Shown here piece by piece: positions 1-12,239 of a stretch of DNA of 64,000 nt. Positions within the stretch are counted from its first letter, which is position 1. Each line of letters begins with the position of its first letter. Made by a program: the position numbers and the translations under genes. The DNA is from Sipunculus nudus (Eukaryota > Annelida > Sipuncula > Golfingiida > Sipunculidae). The notes beneath the pieces are model-generated. The model made no database searches, was not told the origin of the DNA, and worked only from the letters and a program-made list of their open reading frames with translations. The stretch is from contig CM049318.1 of NCBI GenBank assembly GCA_026874595.1, positions 10,895,241-10,959,240 on the forward strand. The letters are read 5' to 3'.

Positions 1-125
1 CCGGATATATATCACTGATGTAGGACTCGAATCTGGACTTAGATTCGAGTCCACTTTATCAATTAAGGACTCGGATTCGGAGGTAAGGACTCGAGCAATC
101 AGTACAAGTCTATCTCGAGTAAAGT
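1..125. repeat. GACTCG-rich dispersed repeat fragment, cut by window edge
   Basis: The stretch is built from repeated GACTCG/CGAGTC words. It shares the order of blocks with 35416-35600: a 'gatgtagga' start, several 'ggactcgga' blocks, and a 'tctcgagt' plus A-rich end. It is non-coding. The left end may lie outside the window. Confidence 0.6.
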
Positions 126-1149
126 ATAGAAAAAAAACATTCGGTCAAATACTGTTACGACATATCTACATGTGTTACAGAAGGCTTTGGGAGGAAAAAT
201 TAAACTTTATGATGCATTTTTAGTATTGATAAAAAGGATCAATTATAAAGTTACATGCATTAATAGGTTTACAAAAGTACAGAATTTATTATGACGTTAA
301 AAAACAGGTATACAAGTATGTTTAAATGCTTATTATATTATTATCAGGACGCCAAGGCGCCCAAATTTATAAGCTTTGTCCAATGGAGTATGAATGTTTT
401 AACTTCATGCAACTTTTGAAGAACCCGACCTGAAAATTGTACCGTATAGAGTTTAGGAGCATTCGTTAGTAAACCATGTATTATCGCTGAATCGTATTAA
501 AGGTGCAACTTATAATAATTGATAAACAATATAATATCTTAACTTCATATTCATAATATCTATTTTATATAAAATATATATACTTAGGCAATTCATTATA
601 AATATATAAAATGCAACTTTTCTCGAACGGTCGAATAAAACCATCCTGGATGGTAGAATAAACCACAACGTTAAAACTTCGAAAATTGAGCCGTTTTGTC
701 TTTTATATATATAATTAAAAACGGCACTTAAGTATTTTCGGAATCATTGCTTTGGGCCTTGGATGAAATAAAGCTGTAATGCACAATTTTTCTCGCGATA
801 AAACTAAAATAAGAATTAACTTTATTTGTTTTTAATATCACGCTATCCAGATGTCCTCTGCTAACATGTACGGGATCAACTCGTTAGAATATTGGACCAG
901 AGCTGATTCATTCAACGAATAAACTGTAACTGAAGTAGCCAGTCAGAAAGGCGTAGTAACTCCCACGAATATGGTTATAAAGATTTCGTATTAAGAGCAC
1001 AAATAAAGCCCTCGGGAATTACGTTATAGTTGGATACTATTTATTTCATAAGCCCCTCCGCTTCGAGAGCCTGAAGCCGGCAAGCCTGCTTTAATACTGT
1101 TATATACGAATCTGATTAGAAACCCGGTTACTAGCCAGGACTGGAGTGC
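126..1149. other. AT-rich intergenic stretch, nothing recognised
   Basis: No convincing reading frame, RNA gene or repeat structure was seen here. Runs of A/T and short TATA-like words occur by base composition alone. Confidence 0.5.
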
Positions 1150-1385
1150 TGTTAAAACAGTAATACGCACGCTCGAGTGGCCTCGCGTAGAGCGGTCAGT
1201 TCTCGGTCGGTATTGGCGCTCTCGATAGCAAAATAAATATGCATGAGCTCGCGCGGGCCCATCCATAAACAACTGACAGATGGGGATGGCGATAGGCCCC
1301 AGGGCGGGCATTCCCTACACCCTCATTTGCATAATAATCCGGGCTGGCCCTGGGATGGGTATAAAAAGTCCCATTTCGTGGCATA
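1150..1385 (+). promoter_or_regulatory. Candidate distal RNA polymerase II promoter (possibly NeuroD)
   Basis: This block is clearly richer in G+C than its flanks. It contains, in order, an ATGCAT word, an E-box CAGATG (1277-1282), a POU octamer ATTTGCAT (1325-1332), a TATAAAAAG box (1360-1368) and an E-box CATATG (1382-1387). The expected start of transcription is about 25-35 bases after the TATA box, near 1388-1398. A good donor follows at 1531. bHLH and POU sites would suit a proneural gene, and the next coding exon on this strand is the NeuroD exon. The link to NeuroD is inference. Confidence 0.42.
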
Positions 1386-1387
1386 TG

Positions 1388-1530
1388 GCATTAAAAGCAA
1401 GAACAGTACCTTAGTTTAGAGGAGAGCCCGGGAACAGGGCGACTCTGACTACCAGGAATAACAAACTTGTACGTAAAACCAAGGCTGTTTCAGAGGTCAC
1501 CATCATATAAGCTATCGACGCTTCATAAAG
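1388..1530 (+). other. Candidate non-coding first exon (5' UTR)
   Basis: The stretch begins about 25 bases after the TATA box and ends at AAAG|GTTAGT, a near-consensus splice donor at 1530/1531. It has no long reading frame, as expected of a 5' leader. The NeuroD coding exon downstream starts right after a splice acceptor and so needs an upstream non-coding exon; this is the best candidate I see. The 12.2 kb gap makes the pairing uncertain. Confidence 0.35.
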
Positions 1531-3276
1531 GTTAGTATTATCATTGTATATATAGAACTTACAAAAGAATGATGTATGGAATGCATGGATTACATACGTA
1601 TTACATACAACTTATAAATTTTATCAAAATATATTACTATAAACTATACAAAACTAATTAATCATTATATTTTTTCCGTTACTTGCTTTCCGTTACGTCT
1701 GCTGTTCAAATTGATTCATATAATAAATAGATGTATAATATAGATGTGATTAAGAGAAACATTTATATTTCCGAGAAATTATTTTTTAACGTTAGGCTGA
1801 TTTTATGCATAAAACAGGATAACATTCCAATAAAAAATCATCATGGCAATTTTTAACGTTAAAACAAAAACAACCGGCCCTGAACTTGCAGTAAAAGACA
1901 AACATAAGTATGTTGGTTAACTTTTGTAAACGTGAAGACATAATATAGGAATGCCAACAGAGGGTCGCTTTTCATGTGCTTATATATACATGAATATGTT
2001 TGAATGAATAATCATAAACTATGTATACACGAAAAATATTTTAAAAATATATGAAGATTAAAGCATGCAGTATTCACTCTTCATGTCTGATATGCGTTCG
2101 GCGTAATCCTCTATACGTCATGCACAGTGTTTTGTACCCGCTGACCTCCGGTATTTGGATAACAACGCGGCTTCAAGACAAGGTGCGCCGGCCTGTTACG
2201 TCATAACCAGTCCAATATATTACCTATGCCTAGCTCCACGGTACATGAGTGTTATCTTACAGAGTTATCTTAGAGTCGTTTTCATCATGTATAGGGGAGT
2301 AAATGATTTTTCATTGAAAATATATGAAATTAGTTTAAAAATATATAATATCTCGATGACAACACGGGCTATAAAAACACAACGTATAAATAACAGTCAT
2401 TCAGACTACATTTTATGCTTTCAAAATATGTAAATTTCAATGGTCAGTCTTTCGGATATAATTAAGAAAATATCTATGATGATTGTACACGCTTGCATGT
2501 GTAGAGTCCTTATAACTTAATTATTGAATTTTACTGATGTCACAGACATGCACCCATTAGGGTGAATGTATATATGTTTCGCTGGTTACTTCATGTACAT
2601 GGCGCAATATTATGTAAAATAACCATTTTCCATTGAGATTTCAATATTCAATATTCTCCACCATAAATATACAGATTATATTTAAGAAATACAATGTTTT
2701 TAATGACCGCGGACTTGGGTTATAGCTTATACATGTACATATAGAGGTTACTCCATAGATATAAAAGTCATACACAACTTTTAATCCTTTATAGGGATCT
2801 CAGTTTAGTTTCAAGCTTGGCTAAGCTTGGCTAATCAATTAGTTTTCAACATTATTTGTTAGCACCTAAATCCCAAAAGCGTGTATATAAAACAGATAAA
2901 TGAATCAAATCTTACACCGTGCCATGCAGGTTAGAATTAAGTTCATTCAAACGTTTAATGATGAACCATTAATTCGAGGAAACATATCCAATGAATTATA
3001 AGACTATAAAACTGCTTTCCCACCTTTAACATGCACGCAGTATACCTTACTATTCCACTCCATCATCTCCTCTCATCCTCTCTTAATTATTTTCTATTTT
3101 ACTATGGTCAGCTACTTAAATTGAGGTAAGACCGTAAAAATATTTTCTTTTGTCTGATAGCTCACCCAGGTAATTTGATAGAAGTTGAGAGGTGATGATG
3201 CAATGACCAGATTACTCACAATTAGTCACAAATCTTCCCATTTAAAACGTTACGTGATCGAAGGTGATGAACCAAG

Positions 3277-3460
3277 AACCGGGGCGGATCCGGATGGTTG
3301 GGGTGTAGTAGAGTAGGGTGCTTGGTGCACTGTCATGACCTCATACTCCTTTCTCCGTGCATTTTTATCCATACTGTCCACTTTTACTTAGACCATTATA
3401 CAGCTCCAAATGAAATTAACAACATTCAAATTCACCCCCCCCCCCCCCATCCCCTTCCGT
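3277..3460 (+). repeat. Partial 'GGGGCGGATCC' inverted-repeat element
   Basis: It begins with GGGGCGGATCCGG, the same terminus as the complete element at 7309-7528, and contains the poly-C tract typical of that family. The far terminus could not be identified, so the right boundary is approximate. Confidence 0.4.
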
Positions 3461-3959
3461 CTGTTCAAAAACTACAGAATTTGGCCTGTATTTAGATTGG
3501 GTCATATTAACGATTTTAATATATATTTATATATACAGGTACATTGATGGATCAGTTGATCTTTACAGAATAATAAGGATATATGTTAGCACTCTTTTAA
3601 TAGTAATATCAATGACATTATCACGTACACTATACACAGGTTACTGTGTTTATTCATCATATTTCTTTTATATTTGAAAGAGGATATAAGCTTTTCTTTG
3701 CGAGAAACGTTGGGCGTATCAAACCATTTATTGTCAGTTGACACGAGTATTAGGTCATTTTAAAAGCTACATGGGTATTATCTTAAATGAGTAAAGATTT
3801 AGTTGTTAAAGAAATTTCGGGAGACTTCGTTAAGATTGACGATTCAGTTGCGTGCGGGCCTGTGTGATGCTAGTAATTGACTGTGGAAACTATATAGGTA
3901 CTGTGTGGTATATGAGCGGAAGTATATTAAGAGCGCTCTCAAAACATAGCGCTGTTTCC

Positions 3960-4300
3960 TTCTCTTTTGTTTACAAACATGCTGGGGCAATCAATTATTA
4001 GGCGGGGGTGTCCTCCTGGTCTCTGAACAGATAGAGACAGATGGCCAATTAAGGCACAGGACGCAACTTACTGGCTCTTCCATTAATGACGTTCCCCCCG
4101 CGGCGGGATGCCCCTTGTCGGAAAGTCCCCTGCAGAGAAAAGAGAAAAAGGCACCGGCCCACTAGACAAATACTGTTACACCCGCAATAGCCCCATTCGT
4201 TTGTTTTATTTGCTGCACGGCGGGGCACATCTCGCCCCGGGCTCCGTGAATGTTACAGTTTATGGGAACCCGGTCGTGACGGGGCATCTCTTGTGAAAAG
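3960..4300. other. GC-rich non-coding island, candidate regulatory element
   Basis: The block is richer in G+C than its surroundings, is not a recognised repeat, and has no convincing coding frame. It includes homeodomain-like ATTA cores and a CCCCGCGGCGGG tract. A role as an enhancer in the NeuroD neighbourhood is inference from position and composition only. Confidence 0.25.
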
Positions 4301-5199
4301 AATGTCCATTCTCGTTAAATGTTTCACTTCAATGAAACCAAGTGCACGTTAGAGGGAAATTTTCAATGTTGACTCTTTTGTGTGGCTCCTTCTATAAGAA
4401 ATTCCTGAGAAGCGTGAATTATTTTGGTTCATTCATAAGAAATATACTTAGCGTCAAAATTTTGGTTCATTTATGTCTTACAATACTGAACTCATGTGTA
4501 CTTGGTTGACCAAATTCAAAACGTTGGGTAGTTTCATTTGCATGCATGAATTTATATACAGGGTGATGCAAAGCGAAGATTATGGAGCAGCTTTTAAATG
4601 AAGATTTTATATATCTGCATTGCTTAAATGCTTTTCGATCGTTATGTATCCATGCAACGTATGTTTATATGTTAACCGCTGACTTTGATTCATCATTATT
4701 TCAAATAACATAATAACTGTTTGACCACAACTTGAAAGGAAAAAAATTAATAATCATGATAAACAACCACTTATGAAAAAATATACCATTCTTATACAAT
4801 ATTATACAAAAGTAAATGATTAAAATGCTGGCTTATTTTAGAATTGCGAACGATTTTTTTTTTTATTTTTGCATTAAGGCCAACGTTAATATCCTATAAT
4901 GTTATAGAAAATGTTGTGTTTTGTTCTAGCGTATTCAATTGTACATGTTACGGGCTGAGTATTAATAATTAAGTTTAAATACATATAAAGTAACGCCCGA
5001 ACAGTCTGTTATATAAAGTATATTGAATAGGTTCACCTTGCGACCCTGGTGGGAGTATAAAATACTCCAGAACGGGAGGGGTCAGTAGTAGCACTCTTTT
5101 GTCATGGAGACCTGAAAGAGCCATAGCGCACGTCATTGTGAAAACCTCAGCAGACGACAGGTATAACAAGCAAGTGGGGGACAATAGACGTGTCCCATT

Positions 5200-5430
5200 C
5201 CGCGTTTGATCTGTACCGCCCAGCAGAACCTCCCCCGCGCTTACACCGTAGCCCGCCTCGGGGGGTGTGCACGTTTGTCCCTGAGGGGCAAGGAAGTTGA
5301 CAAATTACCGGCTATTTGGAGGCAAGTGTTTGGGGTTAATAACCCTGCGGGGATGTGGTTTGTAATTCGTTACGTCTTGCGTTTTTGGCGCGTGCGCACC
5401 TGGTTGATGGCGCCATCAAGGAGAACTAGA
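5200..5430. other. GC-rich non-coding island, candidate regulatory element
   Basis: The stretch is compositionally distinct and not repetitive. A 97-codon open frame crosses it but resembles no family I recognise and is compatible with chance in GC-richer DNA. Confidence 0.22.
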
Positions 5431-6579
5431 CGACATGCAGCGTCTCAGTCCATGTATATTAGATATATTATTATGTACCAAAGAAAAAGCGGTGCATGAT
5501 TTCCTTTCTTAATTTCTAGGCCAAAAATCTTTAATTCCGAATGTAGAGTGCTTTATCGTTCGTTGCATGGTTGAAACCACAAAACGCGTTAATGTGCATG
5601 TGTGAAATATAAATGACACAAAATTATTACATGCAGGCGTTTAAATTGTCACTCCATTATAAATCTACTCCAGCATGAAATACAATAATTGTCGGGGATA
5701 AAAAGACACAATGTCTTTTGTGGGTGAACATGGCTCCAGCTGAGAGAGAAATAAATCATTCACGGTGCTTGGGTTTGGTCTCCAACCCCCCTGGTTAACG
5801 TAACTATTATGGTTAATTGGTAATGAATTACGTCATAGGCTAATATACGTATACTGTTAAATATCTTTGTGCTGCTTCAAATAGGTATATATGGTAAAAA
5901 GCGTCAATTAAATATATGTAAATACGCTCAAATATATAGTTTGCATACATATACTGCTGGTATTTTTTAATGCTAGAATTGTATTTTGAAGTTTAATATT
6001 CTTTAATACCATTCACCCGCGGTATGTACACTATATACAACATTTGATCATTTTAACTCGTGTTATCCGTCATTTCATAGTTCATAATTTCATTATTATA
6101 CTGTTTTATCGATTTCATTTAGTCCAGTGTATATAATCCTGCAATTCTTTCAAAATACGGCGTATTTGCTCATGCATGCAGGAAGATTTTTGCCAGCGAC
6201 CCCTTCAAATACAGACTTGTTCATGTTTCAGATATTAAGTTATTACACCGCATTGCACAACAAAAACTGAACGCTCGAGTGATAGGGACAGGGAAATAGC
6301 GATCCTTTTACGCTTATATATATTAGTATTACGTAAGCTAATTTACTAAACAAATTAAATTAAATTCAATTGCCTCAGAAATGGGGAAGGAGATATAGCG
6401 CTCTTCTTTCGGCCTTGTCCTACAGTTATATAGGTAACAGTTATTATAGTATTTTCCGCAACTAAGTATATACGAAACTGCGCAATCAGGATTCTAAGAA
6501 CAGCTCTTCTTATGGCGGTGTGTTTAGTATACCATCGTGGCCGCGGGATCAATTTACGATCGTCCATTACTCAAGACGC

Positions 6580-6880
6580 GGCAAAAAGCGCAGTTGATCC
6601 CTCCTGGGAGCGTGCGTGAAAGGCTGATAATTGTGGCTTTATGTGATTACTGAATCAGTCGCTGCGAAATGCAGTGCTGCCAGAGAACAGAGAGAAACAC
6701 TAATATGATTAGCCCCGCGCACCTGACGCGCGGCCGAATACAGCAATTAGACCGTAGACTTGCGCTCTTCTCTATATTGAATTCCATCAGCTTTGTTTAG
6801 CTGGTGGTTCGAATTTTCTCGCGAAATATGACGCATCGAAGACGTCACCTTTGTTAGTCACACTGCTCTGACGGCTTGAA
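6580..6880. other. GC-richer non-coding island with homeodomain-like sites
   Basis: This unique-looking block contains CAATTAG and TGATTA words, a GACGCGCGGCCG segment and a TGACGCAT word. There is no coding frame of note. Enhancer function is inference. Confidence 0.22.
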
Positions 6881-7014
6881 CTCCCGTCTCAAGGATGAGT
6901 AGAGTATGCACTCATAGCGGCTTTTATAGATCCCTTTGTGGCACTTGTCAAAAACGTTTAATAACATCCTTTTATATGACTGACCGATGTGCTAATGGCT
7001 CCATCTCAACAGCC

Positions 7015-7015
7015 C

Positions 7016-7051
<36 letters not shown>

Positions 7052-7055
7052 CAGA
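7015..7055. repeat. Poly-C / (CT)n simple repeat
   Basis: About 12 C residues run directly into a perfect (CT)n tract of about 14 units. Confidence 0.9.
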
Positions 7056-7208
7056 AACACACACACCTCGCTTGCACGCACGTTGTCACACGTGCTTACT
7101 ATACCAGAGACCCTTTAAGGCCTCGTCCCTCTCGACCGTAGCAACTTTCTAAAGTATTACATGTACTTAAGTTTCAAAGAACATACACACACCCAAATAT
7201 TTATATAT

Positions 7209-7215
7209 ATATTTT

Positions 7216-7243
<28 letters not shown>
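7209..7243. repeat. (TA)n / (GA)n simple repeat
   Basis: A short TATA tract is followed by a perfect (GA)n run of about 13 units. Confidence 0.85.
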
Positions 7244-7246
<3 letters not shown>

Positions 7247-7308
7247 CTTACAAAATATTAATGTTGTAAATACTTTTTTTCATTGTTATTAGGTTGGCCT
7301 GTATGTGT

Positions 7309-7528
7309 GTTACCAGGGGCGGATCCAGGATCTAGGAAAAAGTGGGGGGGGGGGGGTCAAACCCGGGAGGACTAATGAAAACCCTAAAAAAACTCCCAAG
7401 GTTTGGAAAGGGGGGGGGTCCAGGCCGCAAAATATTGTCTGAAGCCCTTAAAAAACGTTGTTTCTGATGAAAAAGATCAGGTCCGGACCCCCTGGACCCC
7501 CCCCCCACCCGGATCCGCTTCTGGTTAC
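7309..7528. mobile_element. MITE-like element with GGGGCGGATCC termini
   Basis: The ends form an imperfect terminal inverted repeat: GTTACCAGGGGCGGATCC on the left against GTAACCAGAAGCGGATCC on the complementary strand at the right. The interior is G/C homopolymer-rich and non-coding. Related pieces lie at 3277 and 30893. The 220-bp size and lack of a coding frame fit a non-autonomous inverted-repeat element; no clear target duplication was fixed. Confidence 0.6.
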
Positions 7529-7599
7529 TTGTGAGAATGTTTGCTTTGTAACGGATGCATGTCTTGATAAAGTCACTGTAAATCAAACAACGGCAAGAT

Positions 7600-8360
7600 A
7601 CTGCATTTAATAGAGTTAATACAATCTTGATTTATAAAGGCGTGTTATGTGTCGCATCAAAGAGGAAGTTGCCTAAGCAACCCTGAACATCCAGGTGGAA
7701 CCCCCGCGGCAATGACAATAATGGCCCTACATAAGAAAAGCTAGTAATACTGCAAGTCTCTCAAATATGTCACACGGCATTAGCAGGGCAGCGTGAAGAG
7801 AGCTTAGAGTAATGTAGGCGACTCAAGTAGTGATAACGCAATAGTCCCCACGAGCCCAAATGTCAACTGATGTGTCACTCGTAAGTTGTCCTGGTGAGTC
7901 GTCATTGCTACCTGACCAACGTTGCCAGACCCCTGCCGTGAACCACACGTGAGCCGATCGGGCTAAATATTAACCCGTTACGTCACACGTTTGTTACGCC
8001 GCTGAGCCAATCGGTCCAGAGAGCCCTCCGAGACCCTCCATGTCAGGGATGTGAAACTTGACAGGACAATCGCATTTAGTTGTCACGTGGGTTACGTCAT
8101 CGGGTTGTAATGAACGTATCTGGACACGCCATCCAGATGTATTCACCACCTTCTGTTTCACTCGGATTTTAAAGTTCCCATAATTCCCCCGGGTTGTTCT
8201 GGTACCGCACTCAACTTGTCAGGATGTCTCCTCCACTCTTATTGCTGGGCAGACAATGAATGTCAACCTATTGTCTGATCTTTATCTAATTTCTCTCTTA
8301 TGCGGCAGATGTCACTCGTGCGATATATACATGTCAAGTCACCAGACCATACAGATCGGC
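7600..8360. other. Long unique GC-richer island, candidate enhancer cluster
   Basis: About 0.75 kb of non-repetitive DNA contains paired CCAATC-like words (GAGCCGATCG, GAGCCAATCG), several TTACGTCA-like CRE/bZIP sites, CACGTG (about 8093), an E-box CAGATG (about 8135) and an inverted pair of SOX-like ACAAT/ATTGT sites (about 8252-8275). No convincing coding frame crosses it. It is the largest such block in the candidate NeuroD intron; its function is inferred from sequence character only. Confidence 0.33.
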
Positions 8361-8879
8361 ATTACGTCATGAAGAACGACGAGGGATGAGGTTACGAATA
8401 CCGATAAAGACTAATATTCTGTAATTAGAAATAAAAAATATCGGTCGTGATCTCTGATATATCTTACTTTGACATATGCCGTTGTGAACAACCGGAACAT
8501 GTCGCGTGTATTCTATTTCGTTGTTTAGAATCTTATCGCGCTGTGTATAAATTTATTCATGTAGAAATAACTCTTATTTCATTCAGTTAATTACAACGAC
8601 TGTCACAGGTGTCTTACAAAGTCCGTATATATAATCGATCACTCAACTAATTTTCACTTAAAAATGGAATGTCATTGATGCTTATTTCTTAATTTTATCT
8701 ACCCTGTATAATAGTATAATTGGTGCTGAATTTCCATATGTTCAGAGAGACTTGCAACGTAATAATAATTTCTGTCGAGAAAGAGACAGAGAAGTATTTT
8801 ATATGATCGAGTCCTTTTCCATGTTCCTTATCTAATACGTCATGAACACTTGATTCGTGCATAATGTATAAATGTCCAA

Positions 8880-9390
8880 GAGCGCCATGGCATTTAAATC
8901 AAAGTGTTTTTCACAAATCCGCTTATTCAACTGTGTCACGTTTTGGAGCACTGACATTTAAAATGCATTCGTCTTTTGCTGTTGAATACGAAAAGTGGTT
9001 TGAATAATTAAACGGTCTTCGTGTATGAATTGAAAGGGTGGCGTGGAAGGACCGTATGCGCTCGCACGAGTTCTTCCTTGATTGGGCAATAAATCTACTA
9101 CGTCCCGCGGACCGCTTTGTGAGCTTTATCAACCGATGTTTAATGAAGCGTGCCACGTGACCCCCACGTGTATCGATGACCCGTAACTAAACGCGGCCTC
9201 TTTTAATGCCCACTGAAGGGTCTGCGCACGGCAGGTATTGAAAACCTCCGCATTCACGTCGATTCTCCATGAAAATGTCATCAAAATATTAAAACACGCG
9301 CGCCATTTTTAACAAGAGTCCGCCATTCATGCCCGACACACTCCACAAACTGTCCGCACATTTTCCTAAGTGGCACAATGTTTATACAAT
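8880..9390. other. GC-richer non-coding island
   Basis: Not a recognised repeat. It includes a CACGTGACCCCCACGTG arrangement near 9151-9171, i.e. two CACGTG boxes 10 bases apart, and several CGCG words. The open frames across it are short and resemble nothing I know. Confidence 0.28.
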
Positions 9391-10189
9391 GGGCGAAAAA
9401 TGATAAATTTCAATATTTAATTTCTCAGAAAATACTACCCTTTGTTAATTGATAAGTTTTTAATTCAAAACAACCTCGTGGCCACGGACGTGGGAAGTAA
9501 TATTGTATTGATGCGATGGTCTGCTGCGTGACATTTAAACTGATTACGTACATATTGTGAAATGCCTGCAGTTTGACATTTACCAATGGATTTGGTGTTT
9601 TTCTTGCATTTCGATAATTGGAGGCCGGGTCTGACGGACACGACGCTGAATACACGCTCTCCGTCAGCCTCACGCGATCGAATGCTTACATGATATCTAC
9701 TGATGAATTGGGAAATCGGTGGCACGTTCAAATGGGCACGTAATCCGATAATGCTTAGGCGAATTAGTTAAGTAATTTGCAAATTAACGATCATTCCTTT
9801 TTCCGCTAACACAACCAATGTATAAAATAGATCGTTTAATTTAGTCTGCACTTTATAAAAAAAATACTTATTATCATAATACTGAATCTTAACACTGCAT
9901 GTCCTACTTGTTATATCCAGAATAACTATCCTTACTTTTATACTAACGGCATATACCCATTAATTCGACATGCGACCTGTGACATCCGGATTTTAGTGTG
10001 AGAGTATGATGACAAGACGACGTGTATCGGCAATTTTAGAGGCAAATCATGTTTTAAAAATGTCCAAATCCTCAAATTACATAGGAGGATGCAACCTTGT
10101 CTCTGTCTGCATTACATGTATATATATTGCGAAAGCATTGCCGCTATCATGCGCGTGTACAAACTATATGTCACAATCAGAATCTGCAA

Positions 10190-10350
10190 CATCTTCCTCT
10201 TCTTCTTCTCCTTTTTCTCCTTCTTTTCTTTTTCTCTTTCTTCTTTTCCTCAATTTTTCTCCTTTTCTCCTCCTCCTTAATTCTTCTCCTTTTTCTCCCC
10301 TTTCTGCCCCTTTTTCTCCCCTTTCCTCTCCTCTTCTTCTCTCCGCCAGC
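10190..10350. repeat. Pyrimidine-rich (CTT)n-type low-complexity tract
   Basis: The + strand is almost entirely C and T in irregular TTC/TCC/CTTTT words for about 150 bases. Open frames in several registers here are composition artefacts. Confidence 0.85.
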
Positions 10351-10354
10351 CATC

Positions 10355-10610
10355 ATCATCACAGTATAGGTGCCGTTATCATCGCCACCATATTCGCTGA
10401 CACCACAGTCTTGATTATCATTATTATACATTATCGCTTATCGCTGTCAGCGTAATCACTACATCAGCTTGTCGTCACTACTGTCGTCGTCATTATCAGA
10501 ATCATCTTCGCGATTACCAAAGCCATCATCAACAGTCGATGTCGTCACAATCAACATTATCATCATCGTTATTGTTATTATCATCAGAAGATGATATTGT
10601 TATCACGTGA
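10355..10610. repeat. Degenerate (ATC/CATCAT)n trinucleotide-rich tract
   Basis: ATCATC, ATTATC and GTCGTC words dominate the stretch, which follows directly on the pyrimidine tract. It is non-coding. Confidence 0.6.
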
Positions 10611-10999
10611 ATCCCCATCACAACGATGCTAGAAGGTGTTTCATAATATATTGCACCTTAATAAATATGAGCCATCGCATAATCATTAGTCTCTGTTTAA
10701 TATTTTGAGTTTCATGAAAACTTAAAAAATCCAGCACTCATGAATCAGGTGCGCTTCATTAATTGAATATGAAACAATTATCACCATAAAGGGAAGTGTA
10801 TATTGTCTGACACTAATTTTACAGGAAATAAGCACTATCCGTCTATCTTTCAGTGTTAACAGGGGCACTTGATGATGAAAATTATCAGTAATTACGCATT
10901 GCAAGTGGTAACTGGGATGATAGATTACGTTCGGAAGTAGTTTTCAGGAAACATGCATGACATCAGCCAAATATAAGCTTTTATAGGAGTAGTTAATCC

Positions 11000-11350
11000 C
11001 TTGTAGCATGGCAGTGGAGGGATAGCTAATACAGCGGGGCAGGGTACCCATTACCGCCACGATTTCACGGTGCGCGGCCACCCATCAATTAACTTGATTA
11101 GACTGCGCTTGTGCGCGGGGCGGGGGTTCAATTGAAACGAATGAAGTCGTTGGAATTACCCGTGGGAGAGCGATTGTCCGTCGGTAAAGACAGGGAGAGG
11201 CGGGGCGCCCGCTCACGTGCAAATCACCCGCCCTTCCTTGTTTTCTTTTCAGGTGATCGGCATGGAAAACTGATCTGTTTCCTAGTCAAAGCCAGCGATC
11301 TGACGGGCCCTGAAAAGACCCAACACTGAGTAACATTTATTTAACCCCAG
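11000..11350. other. GC-richer non-coding island
   Basis: The stretch contains an ATCAATTAACTTGATTAG arrangement of homeodomain-type ATTA/TAAT sites (about 11084-11101) and CACGTG-like words. It is not repetitive and has no recognised coding frame. Confidence 0.28.
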
Positions 11351-11667
11351 GGTACGCTTATTTCCAAACAGCGCATACACGACGACAACAAATTGAGCCG
11401 TGATCATGGACGCCCATTAAACTGATTGGCATCACTTGCTTTAAGTTATCCCGATCATAATCCTGGCCTTGGCCAACTGCTCGGATTTCTTTACCGTTTT
11501 TGCCGCCCACTATTTTTTTTTAATGTAAAACCTTTATATGGTTATCTCACCCTTTTAATGTTGATAACGCAAAATTAAACTTGAACCACATGCAATCTTG
11601 CCTTGTCCAGATATCCGGATAAAAACAATGAAAAGAGCATATGATTACGAAACTTTATTCATTATAC

Positions 11668-11814
11668 TGTTACGAAGACAAATAAATTAGGGGAAAATCC
11701 TAGGCCGATCCGGGAGTCGAACCCAGGTCGGTGGCGCACAAGTCCGGCGTATATACCAACCGCTTCGCTAGAAAAGCGAGACAGTTCGGTCCGCTTTTAT
11801 GTCACGCCGTAACA
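11668..11814 (-). mobile_element. Small TGTTACG...CGTAACA element with tRNA-like Pol III promoter
   Basis: The element is 147 bp, starts TGTTACG and ends CGTAACA, and is flanked on both sides by ATAC (11664-11667 and 11815-11818), a 4-bp target duplication. On the - strand it holds an A box TAGCGAAGCGG (11760-11770) and a B box GGTTCGACTCC (11713-11723), 36 bases apart, and a tRNA-like T arm with five pairs. The acceptor stem does not pair, so it is not a working tRNA gene. The termini and target-site length match the elements at 22108 and 33346. It may be a small LTR-type or chimeric SINE element. Confidence 0.6.
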
Positions 11815-12239
11815 ATACCTCTTTATTTTTTTCATAAATTATGACTGAATGTATAAGAAAGATAAAATGTGCGGTTTCTAGTCTATAATTATTTACAGAA
11901 TCGATTTTCAAGCCAACAAACCGACACATCAGTGAAATAACCATTAATAGTGTACCAGTACATTCGGCACACCAGCTTAACAGATATATACAGAGTAAAC
12001 ATCTATATAAAAAGAATGTAGAAATGTCATTTAAACGCCTGATGGCATGTTTCCGGAAGTTTAAATAGGGTAAGAAACGGACAGAGAGAGAGACAGAGAC
12101 ACAGGCAGACAGCGACATTTGCATGCACAAACGGAGAGGAGAGAGAATGAGAGAGGGCAAGGGTTTCTTTTTAGAAGTACCCTGAAACCAATATCCCGGA
12201 AAGTATTGACAGATAATAGCGTAATAAGGATAATATTAT

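Noticed and set aside
10006-10455. Overlapping open frames rich in Ser/Phe/Pro and, on the other strand, Lys/Arg
   Set aside because: These are products of a pyrimidine-rich low-complexity tract.
11701-11772. A true tRNA gene on the - strand
   Set aside because: A and B boxes and a T arm are present, but the acceptor stem halves do not pair and no sound anticodon stem forms; it lies inside a transposon-like element.
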